Assembly (NCBI GenBank): GCA_009767595.1
Contig: VSDK01026285.1
Location: 71,107-135,106 of the forward strand
Direction: 5' to 3'
Source of the DNA: Symbiodinium kawagutii
Lineage: Eukaryota > Sar > Dinophyceae > Suessiales > Symbiodiniaceae
Length of the DNA stretch: 64,000 nucleotides
Positions 1 to 10,652 of the stretch are shown here, piece by piece. The notes under the pieces are model-generated. The model searched no databases. It saw only the letters and a list, made by a program, of their open reading frames with translations, and was not told the origin of the DNA. A program made the position numbers and the translations under genes. Position 1 is the first letter of the stretch; each line of letters opens with the position of its first letter.

Positions 1-221
1 GCAAGGGTGGGTTGGGGTAGCATAAGGCAATTTGATACCTGGTTTGTATTTGATGCCTGAAAGAGCAACTGCACTGGCAATGGACTGTGTGGATCTGCGA
101 CTAATTTCTTGGTTCACGCTTGGTCCACTTTGAGCAATGCAAGTAGTCTTCCTGGGATTAGGTTTGGGATGCTTTGGAGGTACCCTTTTAGCCACGATTC
201 TGTGGCTGTCCCCTGGTACAG

Positions 222-285
222 GTCTAAAGATTTGGGCCATCTCTGAAGATGCTGTGGATCCAGAAACGATTCTCGCTGGTTGGCG
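222..285 (+). CDS. Candidate internal exon, gene unknown
   Basis: An AG|G acceptor at 220-222 opens a frame reading LKIWAISEDAVDPETILAGW, closed by a GT donor at 286. The acidic, stop-free reading and the splice signals match the style of the better supported exons downstream. It could be an exon of a gene that begins before the window, or an upstream exon of gene A. No family recognised. The opposite strand also carries a short open frame, so the call is weak. Confidence 0.25.
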
Positions 286-526
286 GTTGTGGGTTTAGCC
301 CCATGGACATGCGGTTCGCGTTGCATTTTGCAGCTGTAAAAGCAACCTTCAATCAGCGTGGGCAGCAGTTCGATTGAATTTGCATCAGTAGCGACAGTTG
401 TGTCAGTATGCAGCCCGAGACTTCCTGGATGTTGATTTTTGGTTACTCCGGTTGTATTTCTACCATCTTCAACGACATATCAATGTCAGTATTCCAAGAA
501 GTCATTCCTTTCCCACTGGCGCCAAG

Positions 527-612
527 GATGGGTTCCTCTTCACCTGACGAATTCCTAGCTGACTTGACGAGCGTTATTCGGCAATTGTTGCCTTCTCTGC
601 CGGAGATGCTTG
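527..612 (+). CDS. Candidate exon upstream of gene A; paralogue of the block at 9490
   Basis: This block follows an AG|G acceptor and reads MGSSSPDEFLADLTSVIRQL then LPSLPEML, ending at a GC donor at 613. A similar block (LLTELTSLTNALLPELGDEF) lies at about 9490-9550, the same way upstream of gene B. The shared pattern is F/L-L-x-D/E-L-T-S followed by L-L-P-x-L. It looks like an amphipathic helix. Either genes A and B begin further upstream than the start codons I chose, or a small neighbouring gene was duplicated together with them. Confidence 0.4.
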
Positions 613-783
613 GCAGATCCAGATTATGTCGCAGCCTGAATTGGCATCAGAAATCATGACTTGGATTCTAGAAGCGAATCACCCAAACAGAGAGAATGTT
701 CGCTTGTTCAGATGCCATATCTCTCGGCCCCGCAGGGCAGTCACATGCTACCGGGACACTTCACGCAAGTCTGATTCAGACCG

Positions 784-907
784 AGTTGTGGGTCAATATT
801 AACCATCAATTCTAAGGGGGATTGATACCCAACAATAATAAGGAAAACACTGGCTTCACAAGGGGTACGCCGGGGTACAGGGTTTTGACCCACAGCCATC
901 CACAGCC
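784..907. mobile_element. MITE-like element, family 2 (GGGTCAA ends)
   Basis: Begins near GTTGTGGGTCAA and ends near TTTTGACCCACAGCCA, which are inverted repeats. The interior includes GGGGTACAGGGTTTTGACCC. It is recognisably the same sequence as the copies at 5504 and (inverted) 42826. About 120 bp, no coding capacity. Confidence 0.5.
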
Positions 908-1965
908 ACCAATGGTTTGCAGGGTCCTTGCTTATCCAACATTTGCTTATGGTCAATTCTGAAGATGGGACAACCCATCTTCGCGATGGGGTTTCGTCTG
1001 CTGCCTTTGCTGTTTCACGACAGTTGCATTTCCAGGTCAGATCTCAATGCTTCATCTGCAAATTTGAGCCGTTTGGCAACATACAACATAGTATGACTAT
1101 ATAGTATCATTGTCTAGTTATTTAGACGACATAAGACATAGTGTTACTTCCATATATCACAATTCCTCCAGATATCCTCAAGATGAATTGACTGACCCGT
1201 CGGCCTGTCAATCCTGGGCACGAGCTGCCAAGGAAGTTCATCTTGGTCGACAGCTCGTGGGGGCCAGGAGCAGCTATGGCATGGGAGTTTCTACGGCTGA
1301 GAGTAGTGCTTGCATGCGAGCGATTGGTGTGTAGAGCATTTGGATCACTTGAGCGGTTCATAAGATGGTGCTTCCCCCAGATGGTTTTCCCATTGGGTCT
1401 TTTCCGGCTCTCCCTTGTTAGTGGGCATGCCGCCATTAACGGCAATGAGCGCAAACTTGCTTTGTTATGGCTTTCGGACTATAATGTGTCGTGCTGCTGA
1501 TTCTGGGGTGGTGGAGTTGGGGTGTAGCAGATTTCAGGCCCACTTGTGCACACCCTTGATGCTAGTTTGACAACCCAATCGCAAGGTTCAAGAGCCATTT
1601 GCTCGGGGCCATGATCATCAATGCACCTTGGCATGTGGCAGAGGAATGGCAACCAAATCGGATCAGTTGTCCACAATGGTGTACCTCCCAAAGATTTGCT
1701 TCACTACTAATGGATCATGTTTGGGTCAAGGATACCCATCATGTATGGACAGCTCCCATGCGTATATGAGGTGCACTTGTTCAAACCTCCTGATTTTGAT
1801 CAGACAGAGGCCGCAGCTCAAGGGACAAGCGAACGGATAAGTATATAGGTAGAATTCACCAAGGTCAGCTGCCACAGACGACTGGTCAGGATAAGTAAAA
1901 GGCCATGGACTGCCAGTTGTGCATCAGGGTTTTGAGAACATGAAGGTAGGACGTGGTAGGACCAC

Positions 1966-3691
1966 ATGGACTTGGACATCACTATGTCAGCAGCGATTGT
2001 GCCAGTGCCCACGTCGAAGGCTGCCAAGAAGATCAAGAATCGCATGCAACAACTGGGAGATATGTTTGGTCGTCGAGACAAAGAGAAGCTCGGCAGTGGA
2101 GAGGCCCTTTTCAAGGCTGCTAAAGTGGGTACAGTAACCTCAGGAAAGGATCATGTTTTCTCATCCAGGTATTGCTACATGTCGCTATCTATTTGCTCCC
2201 TGCAGGAACATACCGACCAACGGGTACGTTGATCGTCCGTACATGCTTTTATTCAAGCATTCGGGGGCTAGCAATTCTCAGGGTGTATGACAAACCCTTC
2301 CTGATGCCTCAGGAATATCCAGTCCTTTCTTACGGACATCATGTTTCCCAATGGTGGTGCAGAGGGTGTGGCTGAGACAAAGAGGCGACTGTGGAAGTGT
2401 ATGGCAGACACCCCAGTTTGCGCTCTGCACTTTCTGAGGAATGGGCCTATCATGCAATTCCCGGCAAACTGAGATTGTTGTTTTGGGAGTCGATTCACAA
2501 CCTAAATGATGCGATGACAAAGGTCTTTGAGCACCAAAGCGATTTCTTTCCAATAGGTTTCCTTCGAGTACCCTTATGTCATGCAGCTTTTTTTGCTTGC
2601 GCAAGAAGATGTCGCCTTAGCCAAGTCGTTGATTCCCAGCAACCGTGACCCTACGCCAGGGGCTTTGACCAAGCTTTGGACGATGCTTCGGAGAACTTTT
2701 GGAGACTTTCTGCTTTGCAGCCCCTTGGCCGAGCTCACTTCATCCAGTCCTTCCTCCTCGCAGATCTTTTATATCGAACTATCTAGACCTACAGAGAGTA
2801 CCTCAAGATATGGAATATGATTTAAGTAGTGGGGCACCCCTTTCGCTTACTCTCCACTTCACCCATGAAACTAAAGGCAGCTCTTGTGGCCTTTCCAAGG
2901 TTTGAAGACTATGGCAAAATACAGGGGTGTCAACCACAATGTGCCTAAATCATCCCCTATGGTCATTTTGTCGACCATTACAGCACAAAACAATCATTGT
3001 CAACCACAATTTTGGGCCAGATGCTTGGACGACAATGCGACCAGCGGTTATGAATAGCCTGATGCCGATGAATAGCCTGATGCAGCTTTCCGGAGTCCCG
3101 TGATGCTCGTTGAATCACTTGATGGTCAGCAAACAGTGAGCAACCCGGGGAGCAATCAATTAACTAACATAAACAGATTGTTATTTTGCCAAATTACTGT
3201 ATGTGTGTGTATCCATGTAACAAAGTGTAATGTTGTGCAAATGTTCTGAATCTAATGTGGCGGATTGTAATACATATATATATATATAATTATATGTGTA
3301 TATATATATATTATTTGCAATGCTTCAATGCTCCACTCGATTATTTCAAGCTATCATGTAATATGAGGTCATGCCATGGAATGCAATGTCATGTATGGTT
3401 AGTTACGTCATCATATTTTGTGTTGTGTTCGGATGTTTATATATGCCAATATCCAAAAACATATATACATTCATGTGAAATGACATAGTTCCCCTCATAT
3501 TTGTTGTGTGCAACCCCACTAGAGATCGGTGGTATCCTTCCCCCGTGATTCCCAGGCCCAGCTGGAACTTTGATCAGTTGACACGGATCTTCACCAGCCT
3601 GGAGGTCCCATGGCGATAGCTGTTGGAGAGGCTGCTGCAGCACCAGCCCCAGCAGCAGCAGCAGCAAGAGTAAGAGTAGTAGTACGTAGTG

Positions 3692-3731
<40 letters not shown>

Positions 3732-3732
3732 G

Positions 3733-3796
<64 letters not shown>

Positions 3797-6700
3797 GGTC
3801 GTCGTCGTCGTTGTTGGTGCTGAGTTTGTTGTTGGTTGTTGTTGGTTACATGCTGGGATTCAATTGTGTTTGATGACTTGGCAGCCATCATCATTGCTCT
3901 CACAAGCTGCTGCAGTGTGCTGACCCTGGTCATGATGCCCCCATTGGATCATGATGCGCCCGGATTGATCCAAACAGCTTGGGGATGTCCCCATGGCCAT
4001 GAACCCATCTGGACGCAGATACATCCCTATACTTGGCGTTGATGTTTAATGATCATTTCTACAAGGCTTGATTTTTTGATTGAAGTATATATCGATGTAT
4101 ATTTACATACATACATTTTTGTCGATGTATTTTTTTGATATATCTGCATAAATATGTATATATACTGTAAGGTATATCCATTGACATCTGGGCTTCATAC
4201 GGCTCCACAGGGCTCCATAGGGCTCCATGGAGCTCCATGGTCTTGCTGGGCCCCGCTCAAAGGAGTGGCCCATCGCATCGCCTCCCGTGATTTTGGCATG
4301 TAGCGACCAGGTGCGAAGGGGGCTGAAGATGGAAAATGATGGATGGTGAATAGGGATGGCAATGGTTAGTGGTGGGTAATCACAATACTTAGTCATGGGT
4401 AATAATGATGTTTATAATGGCTGATAGTGGTTCATGATGATTATTTTGGTTTCTACTGGTCAATACTGAGGGAGAGAGGAAGAATACTCTTGGTTTGTGA
4501 TGGGAAATAATGTCAATACTAAAGATAATGACCTGCAGTAATGGTTGATGGTTATCGATGGAGATCCAGCTGTTTATGAACAAACCACCACAAACAGCGC
4601 ATCATGATTTCAGTGCTGAGTTTCTCATAGTTTATATGTGTTGCTCACTTTTGAAACAAGAAACACATTTGTGATGTTGGCTTCGGTGTGGCTCCATCGT
4701 CACAACTGAGGCGCCCTTGGTGGTTGTCAGTGAGTCTATGCAGCGGCTAAATCAGATCATGGCTGGCTCACAGCTGGAGCTGCTCGGCCACAGCGGACAG
4801 GAATCATGTGCGGTAACCACGCTATGGCAAGGTGCCCCCCCAAGTAAGTTCACAAGGCATAATCATTATGCAAGCCACTAGCTTTTTGGGTGTGCCATCA
4901 CCAAGCTAGACGTGAAACTTTAGAACGGAAGCCCTCATGATTGTCTCAGGGTTCTCAGGATGTATGTAATACGAGTGAAGCACCATCCACTTCAATGAAG
5001 TGTCATTCCGGCAGTATGACTAGATCGATCAAGAATCCGGTTTCCAGCATCTTTCATAATGACTCAGGACCAGATTGAGAATTTCTTGTTTCAATCCGAA
5101 TTCCAAGTCATTTGGTCAGTTCCTTACTGGAAGAGAAAACTTTGACTCGCGCCTGTAAAAGGTTTATCAGCTCCAGCAAGTGGTCTTGGCCAGTGGAAGG
5201 CTCGCGTGGACCCACGGGCCAGGGCAACCTGCCCAGCACAAAAGGCTGTCAGTTTGGTGCTTTTCGTAACTAGAGAACACCTTAGGTGGATTTCATTTTG
5301 TTTGGCCAGGTTGGGAGGCAATCCACCACAAATTGAACCCAGGACAAGACGAAATAAACTGATGTCGTGGCCCTGACAGGACAAGATGTCTTGGATCAAA
5401 TCACCAGTTACGTGCACAAACTGGTGCCATTGCCTGAACTTCGATGCAAGGTGGGTCGGCTGCGGTGGGGTCTCCACCTCTTGCGGCTTTTGTTATCATG
5501 AATTGGCTATGGGTCAGGATAAAGCACCCCGTATTGGGGGATAATAAGCAACAATATTAATTAGGGAAAACGATGGTTAATGATAGGGGAACCAGGGGTA
5601 CAGGGTTTTTAGCCACTGCCAATTGACTCTTTGTTCCACTGCTACCAATTCTCCATCGATTCTCTGCTTCCCCAAAACATGAACCCAGCTGCGCCACCGA
5701 ACCACATGCAGGTCATAGACGTTTTCGCTTGCGAAGATCAGAGACCCATTCACGTGATTGAGCCAGAGGAGGGTCTAGCTACAACAAACGTCCTCTACCT
5801 TGGGTATCTTGGATCTGTTTATGCCGGCGAAAATTGTGGGTGTGAACATATCTGGTAGAGCTCCTTCCTCTGCCAATCAAGAGAGCACAAAATTCATTTG
5901 TTCATAGATACATATGCACATATGTTCTGAACCTGTACAGATTGCATACGGAGTCCCACGTGTATGAGAATTTGTATGTCCATGTTTATATATCTGATAC
6001 GGATATGTACAAGTTTGCGTATGCATTCAACGAGTGTATGCATATGTCAATTTGTCTGCACGCATCCGAAAAGAAGTGTGTGCGAACACACACACACAAA
6101 CACATAGTGAATTCAATCGGCGCTGATTCCAAGGAGTAGACTGCAAGGGATGCCTTTCTTGAGACTGTGCGCAGGAACTATCATGACACTGGTTGCATTT
6201 TCAACAAATGCTTGCCGCAGTCAGCTTCCATGAAATGAAAGAGAAATCATGAAAGCCTCAAGCGCTAATTGCTTTGTGACAATTGCCGAGAGAACAAAGT
6301 TCCAAGATGAGGGATTATAATTATGACCTGACTGAAACCCAAGAAACTTCACCTGGCACCTGCCATGGTGCGGACAGCTGTGGACAGTCCACCCAAGTGC
6401 TTGGTGAGTCTTTGGGGATTATGAACTGTCGTGGTTGGACTGCGACAACATGCGGAGATTGAGTCTTCCACCACTGCACAAGCCGCCTGGGGGCTTGCCC
6501 GCAGTGGTATGCCAGTTCTCTAGAATCATCTTCACGACACTTTGTTAAAGCAAACAAGCAAGATCAACCAACGACGAACGACATTAATTCATGTTACTGA
6601 TGGGAGATGCATAATCAATGAATATGAACCACCAATTTGACCAGAAATAGCTCTTGGTTCACCCCCTACCGGTGAGTTGAGTTCAATTAGAGCTGGATTT

Positions 6701-6820
6701 CCCGAGGCTCCCGCGCTTCATTCCTTTCGAATTGCAGCTCCCGGCTTTGAAGACTTGGGTCTGGCTCCCAGGGCAGCTCTGACCCGGATCCGTGACATGC
6801 CCACCGATGAAACCTCGTGA
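1966..6820 (+). CDS. Gene A: unrecognised protein, 8 exons, 207 aa
   Basis: Proposed exons: 1966-2084, 2313-2390, 2660-2716, 3556-3604, 4711-4800, 5712-5768, 6344-6403 and 6707-6820. Joined, they keep one frame from ATG 1966 to TGA 6818-6820. Donors are GA, GT, GC, GT, GA, GA and GT. Acceptors are AG|G except the one before exon 7 (AG|A). The protein is soluble-looking, with a basic N-terminus (KAAKKIKNR), the block MFPNGGAEGV, the block ASENFWRLSAL, the block SESMQRLNQIMAG, and an acidic/proline tail ending MPTDETS. I see no signal peptide, membrane span or known catalytic motif, and I do not recognise the family. Support comes from the closed frame and from residue-by-residue similarity to gene B. 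The start is uncertain: ATG 1984 or exons upstream are possible. Exon 5 may begin further upstream, since its frame stays open back to about 4672. Confidence 0.6.
3672..3835. repeat. Compound AGT/TTG trinucleotide repeat
   Basis: A run of AGT units is followed by TTG units with GTC interruptions. It lies in the gene A intron between exons 4 and 5. Both strands show long homopolymer-peptide frames (poly-Leu, poly-Gln) that are by-products of the repeat. Confidence 0.9.
5504..5620. mobile_element. MITE-like element, family 2
   Basis: Starts TTGGCTATGGGTCA and ends near GCCACTGCCAA, with TTGGC/GCCAA as outer inverted ends. The inner part AATGATAGGGGAACCAGG plus GGTACAGGG is shared with the reverse complement of the copy at 42826. 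It lies inside the gene A intron before exon 6. Confidence 0.55.
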
Positions 6821-6860
6821 GCCAAGCATTAGCAGTTTTTAGCGAACAATAAGGAAGCAC

Positions 6861-6916
<56 letters not shown>

Positions 6917-6955
6917 TAGTTAGTTAGTTAGTTAGTAAGTAAGTAAGTAAGCATT
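6861..6955. repeat. (AAGT)n microsatellite with a TTAG patch
   Basis: Pure AAGT units, interrupted by about five TTAG units and then AAGT again. It lies just downstream of the gene A stop codon. Confidence 0.9.
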
Positions 6956-7299
6956 AGCTAGGTAAAAGAGGCAAATGTGCGGTGAAGACTCCGCATGACT
7001 CTGCAATTTTCTGATCCAAATTAGACATTTTGGACTGTTTCCTGTGCAAGCATGGACGGCGCTGGTCAAGTTTGAGTGGTGCGTAACGAAACCTGTGAGT
7101 CGTCATGGCTACGCAACGAAACCGCCTTGTTGCTATGCGGGTCAGGTGTACCCCCATGGGTGTATCCGCTGTCGTGTGGTTCCAACCCCAGCCCAAGTTG
7201 TGGGCCCAGCCAGGTGAGAAAGCTGCGAGTAAAGGTTTGGGCCATCATGGAGGACTAGCTGAAGACCACAATTCAACGCGTCGACAATCGTGCTCCACA

Positions 7300-7836
7300 C
7301 CTGGCTATGGGTCAATATGAACCATCAATTTAATGGGGGATCACCAATTCTGGCATCCGTGGACGACCTCGTTTTCCAGTGCTAGATAAGCAGATTCAGC
7401 TCGTCAACCAATATTTCTTGTCACAACAACTTGGCCCGGGGCGGGTTCCCTATCTTACAGTAAGTTCCCATTGTCCTCAGTTGCCAGTCAGCACACCATC
7501 CTTATAACCTATGACTTAATCCTGTTGGATAAAGCACGAGGCTTGAACTGGCATTGTTATCTTCAACGATTGGCCCCACAAAAACGAAAAGGTAAAAACA
7601 GACTTGAAGCCGGATCTCCCACTGATCGTCGTCGGGGTTCATCCCAGACGGCGGTCAGTGGGAGGGGATGAGTAATTAAACAGCACATGAAGTTGACCTT
7701 GGGTCTGCACAACCCTCGTGCTAATTAGTTGGATGTGAGGGATAGCATATTTGCATACTCGTCTGCTCGCGGGGATAATCACCAACAATGATAGGTGGAA
7801 TATAACGGTTAATGATGGGTGAACTGACCCACAACC
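7300..7836. mobile_element. Two partial family 2 MITE-like fragments
   Basis: GGCTATGGGTCAATATGAAC at about 7303 is a left end. At about 7762-7836 a body and right end (GGGGATAATCACCAACAATG, then GAACTGACCCACAACC) occur. They may be the ends of one element split by an insertion, or two decayed copies. No gene is seen between 6821 and 8952. Confidence 0.35.
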
Positions 7837-7979
7837 ACATCACCATTTTCCCAACAGGCCCGAAGTCTGTTGGGCTTCAATCGCTGGAAGCGAGGGGGCC
7901 GTATTGCGACTGCTCCCTTCCGTAGGCATGCGCAGGGGTGCCAGGAGTCTCCCATAGCCCAAGGCTTTTTCCATTTGTC

Positions 7980-8700
7980 TTGTGGCGGGACACCTTGGAA
8001 CCTTGTCTCATCTTGTCTCCCATTTCTCTCCTCTTTGGGGTTCATTCGTTTTCCATGTCCCAGTTCTGTTCCATTTGTCACCGCCTTTGTTCCACTTGTG
8101 TCCTATTCGCGTCCAGCCCAGCTATTTGCCACTTGTCTTCCAAAATGATTTTTCACACTTTTTTTCTTTTTGTCTACTTGTCTCCCACATGGCTTCAGAT
8201 TCTTTTCCACCTGTCCATTTGTTTTCAAGTGTTTTCCAGAATCTTTCCGGCTGGTGCTGCATTTGTCTTGCAACGGTCTCGGATTTATTTTCCTTGTCTT
8301 CCATTTGTTTCCCAGTGCTTTTTGTATTTTCCGTTGTCTCCCACTGGTTTCCCACTTGCCTCCCCATTGTCTCCCAGTGTGTTTTTGTTTGTTTCCCACC
8401 CCTCCAATTTTTTCCACTTCTCCCCCAGCTTGTCTCACACTTGCGGGTCTTCCCTTGGCTTTTAGTACAGTTACTAGTACCACTTGTATCCCTTTTGTTT
8501 CTGAGGTCTGTACATGGTTGCGGGTTTGTCTTCCATTTTTTCTCTTCTCTTCACACCTTGTTCATTTGTGAGTTTCACTACATACTTGTCTCCCATTTGT
8601 TTCTGACTTGTTTCCCACTTGTGCCCCGATACTTTTCCATGTGTTTCCCCACTTTTCTTGTTTTTTGTCCTCCTCTCGTCCATCTCTCAACCATCCGCAC
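7980..8700. repeat. Pyrimidine-rich degenerate repeat tract (TTGTCTCCCA-like units)
   Basis: About 700 bp of + strand T/C-rich DNA built from degenerate units resembling TTGTCTCCCA and TTTGTTTCCCA. The lack of purines removes stop codons, so several overlapping frames stay open on both strands, up to 300 codons on +. The minus frames show the matching repeated W-E-T-S-G-K pattern. I read it as non-coding repeat DNA between genes A and B. Confidence 0.6.
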
Positions 8701-8944
8701 TGGTCTTCTAGTTTTGTTTTGCTGCGAGAAGAGCCCCTTTTGCCAACTTGGAGTCCTCATTGCTGTTTGGTTGAAGCTGGGTGCACAGTGTAGAAATTCT
8801 TTATGTAAGAATCAACAAGGGGTCGATTGGTACACGTCGGGTTGTGGTACCTGCGGAACAGGGAACGATCGGGGAACAAATTAACGTAGATTCATTCCTT
8901 TAGGTTTTCTCAAAAACTGTTACTGTAACTCTTTTGATTTTTAA

Positions 8945-8946
8945 AG
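8945..8946 (+). promoter_or_regulatory. Possible spliced-leader trans-splice acceptor
   Basis: A T-rich stretch (CTCTTTTGATTTTTAAAG) ends in AG six bases before the ATG at 8953. Dinoflagellate mRNAs receive a trans-spliced leader at such an acceptor. This is inference from position and composition only. Confidence 0.3.
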
Positions 8947-8952
8947 AAATAA

Positions 8953-9075
8953 ATGCCGAAGAAAGGTTCGGTACCTGGTGTTCGCCGCAGGACAGTATTA
9001 GCTCCAGTTGCCTCGAAGGCGAGGAACCGTTGGGTAATGTTGGGCATTGAAACGCTGCGAAAGGGCTGCGAAAAG
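8953..9075 (+). CDS. Candidate first exon near gene B (basic N-terminus)
   Basis: From ATG 8953 a 41-codon block begins MPKKGSVPGVRRRTVLAPVA and ends GCEK at a GT donor (9076). The N-terminus is strongly basic. It comes right after a possible trans-splice acceptor and upstream of the 9490 block. It may be the true 5' exon of gene B, or a separate small gene. No family recognised. No counterpart upstream of gene A can be seen; it would fall before base 1. Confidence 0.35.
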
Positions 9076-9394
9076 GTGACCATCATAAAATCTAATCTAT
9101 ATAATCACAATCAATCTAATATCGAATCTGTATTTACTCATCATGAATAAATAGTACACTGAAGATCAGGATCTTTTGTAGGCGAAGAGGTGACAAACAT
9201 TAGAAGTACACTGCAATTTGATCGACCATGCAATGCACATTCAAAAGACGCTTGGGGGGCTCTGGCTGTGCGCAGTCATCATTCTTGGCACCTTCTTTTG
9301 GCATGTCGTGTAGATGTTTTTCCCTGAGCTCCTGTTGGTCTCGATCCTTTTGTTGCTTGGGCTGCCACTGTTCGGTTTCTTCCTTCCATGGCGG

Positions 9395-9395
9395 C

Positions 9396-9448
<53 letters not shown>

Positions 9449-9449
9449 T
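9395..9449. repeat. (GAT)n microsatellite
   Basis: About 18 GAT units. The minus strand reads them as poly-His or poly-Ile. Not coding. Confidence 0.9.
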
Positions 9450-9489
9450 GGCTTGTGGCATCTTGTGGCCTTACCTCTCCTTCCCTCAG

Positions 9490-9550
9490 GTGATTCCCAA
9501 GGCCTGCTGACTGAGTTGACGTCCTTGACCAACGCGCTGCTGCCGGAGTT
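9490..9550 (+). CDS. Candidate exon upstream of gene B; paralogue of the block at 527
   Basis: An AG|G acceptor at 9488-9490 opens a frame reading DSQGLLTELTSLTNALLPEL then GDEFLL. It aligns with the 527-612 block (FLADLTSVIRQLLPSLPEML). The exact 3' end is unclear; GC donors occur after TTTCT and TTTCTGCT. Being matched upstream of both A and B is the main support. Confidence 0.4.
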
Positions 9551-9964
9551 GGGCGATGAATTTCTGCTGCTGAGTCGCACTGACCCATGGGGGACGCATC
9601 GGGGACCGATGGAGGACCTATGGGGGAAACATTGGGAGAAGCACCAGGCAGCTAGGAAGACCAGTGGAGAGGGCGAAGACCCGGGCTTCTCAGATGGCAA
9701 AACTGCGGTATGACCACGGGATGACTTGGGCCCTCAGAAGCCTTGATGCCGGAACTTGCCGCTCCAAGGCTCGTGGACAGCACCTTTGGTTCTGGCATTC
9801 CCCTGGCGTGGAAGTACAGGCGCCTCATGCTTCAGGGCATAGGAATGCATAGGATAGGTCGGATAGGTTTGATGCCCATGACTTTGGAGTACCACTGTCA
9901 CAGGCTGTGCCTGGCACCCCAAGGTAAGCCACATGTCTTTCTGGGCCTGGAGATTTCTCCATTT

Positions 9965-10066
9965 GGTTCTCAAAGTAAGGAACCCCATAAAATGGCTGGT
10001 TTATCAATAAACAATGATTAATATGGGATCATTTGGGGCAACTTCTTTTTTTGTTTGAGAAACACC
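9965..10066. mobile_element. MITE-like element, family 1 (GGTTTCTCAAA ends)
   Basis: Left end GGTTCTCAAAGTAAGGAACC, right end TTTGAGAAACACC, which are inverted repeats. The interior carries TGGCTGGTTTAT and GATCATTTGGGGCAA, shared in altered form with other family 1 copies. A second partial copy ending TTTTTTTGAGAAACACC follows to about 10117. Confidence 0.5.
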
Positions 10067-10652
10067 TAAATATTGACTGTCTAATATTGGCATACATTAG
10101 TTTTTTTGAGAAACACCGATTGTTTTTCGAAGCTTCGATCTTTGGGAGCAGCGATCTGCAGGTCAATGCTGTCGGGCGTGATGATTCTGAAGCTTGGCGT
10201 TGTTGATGCAGCGGTATTCGATGATGGAGAAACACAGATCGTAACCACAATACCGGCAACTCAGCGTTGGTGATTACATGATACATGTGATTTCAGTGTC
10301 TTACAATGGTCAATCAGTCAATCATGGTCGACATATTTTGTATTGCTGTTTCGGTCATAGATTTTTGGACAGGATCTAAGAGGATTCCATGAGAAAAGCA
10401 GTTGGGGACATTCAACATGAGAGCAGTTTTGCAGAGGACATCATGATTCGTTCCTAGAGAATGCTGAGAGTCTCTTACCCCCCCTTCTTGGAAACAGCGT
10501 GGGGCGCATGCACGGTACGTTTCGATCCTCGGATATGATACATGTTATGGTCAAAGCATATCCTGGGGAATGATTCCATTTCTGACCTGTAGAGGGTCAT
10601 GACACACCAATGTCCTTCTGCTGTCACTGCTGCAAGGAACTGTCACCTCTTT

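Noticed and set aside
3556..3660. Gene A as a pseudogene because of TAG at 3631 where B reads GATGAGCTG
   Set aside because: A GT donor at 3605 ends the exon before the stop and the joined frame closes cleanly, so a break is not required. Extension of the B exon beyond this point is itself uncertain.
3574..3933. Minus frame with poly-Gln/Thr and plus frame with poly-Leu
   Set aside because: Trinucleotide repeat inside a gene A intron.
7982..8884. 300-codon open frame on +, with overlapping open frames on both strands
   Set aside because: It lies on a pyrimidine-rich degenerate repeat that lacks stop codons in several frames. The peptide is Phe/Ser/Pro/Leu-rich and mirrors the DNA period.
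9200..9700. 166-codon minus frame with a His run
   Set aside because: The His run is the GAT microsatellite. The + strand of the same region holds a better candidate exon with a paralogue.
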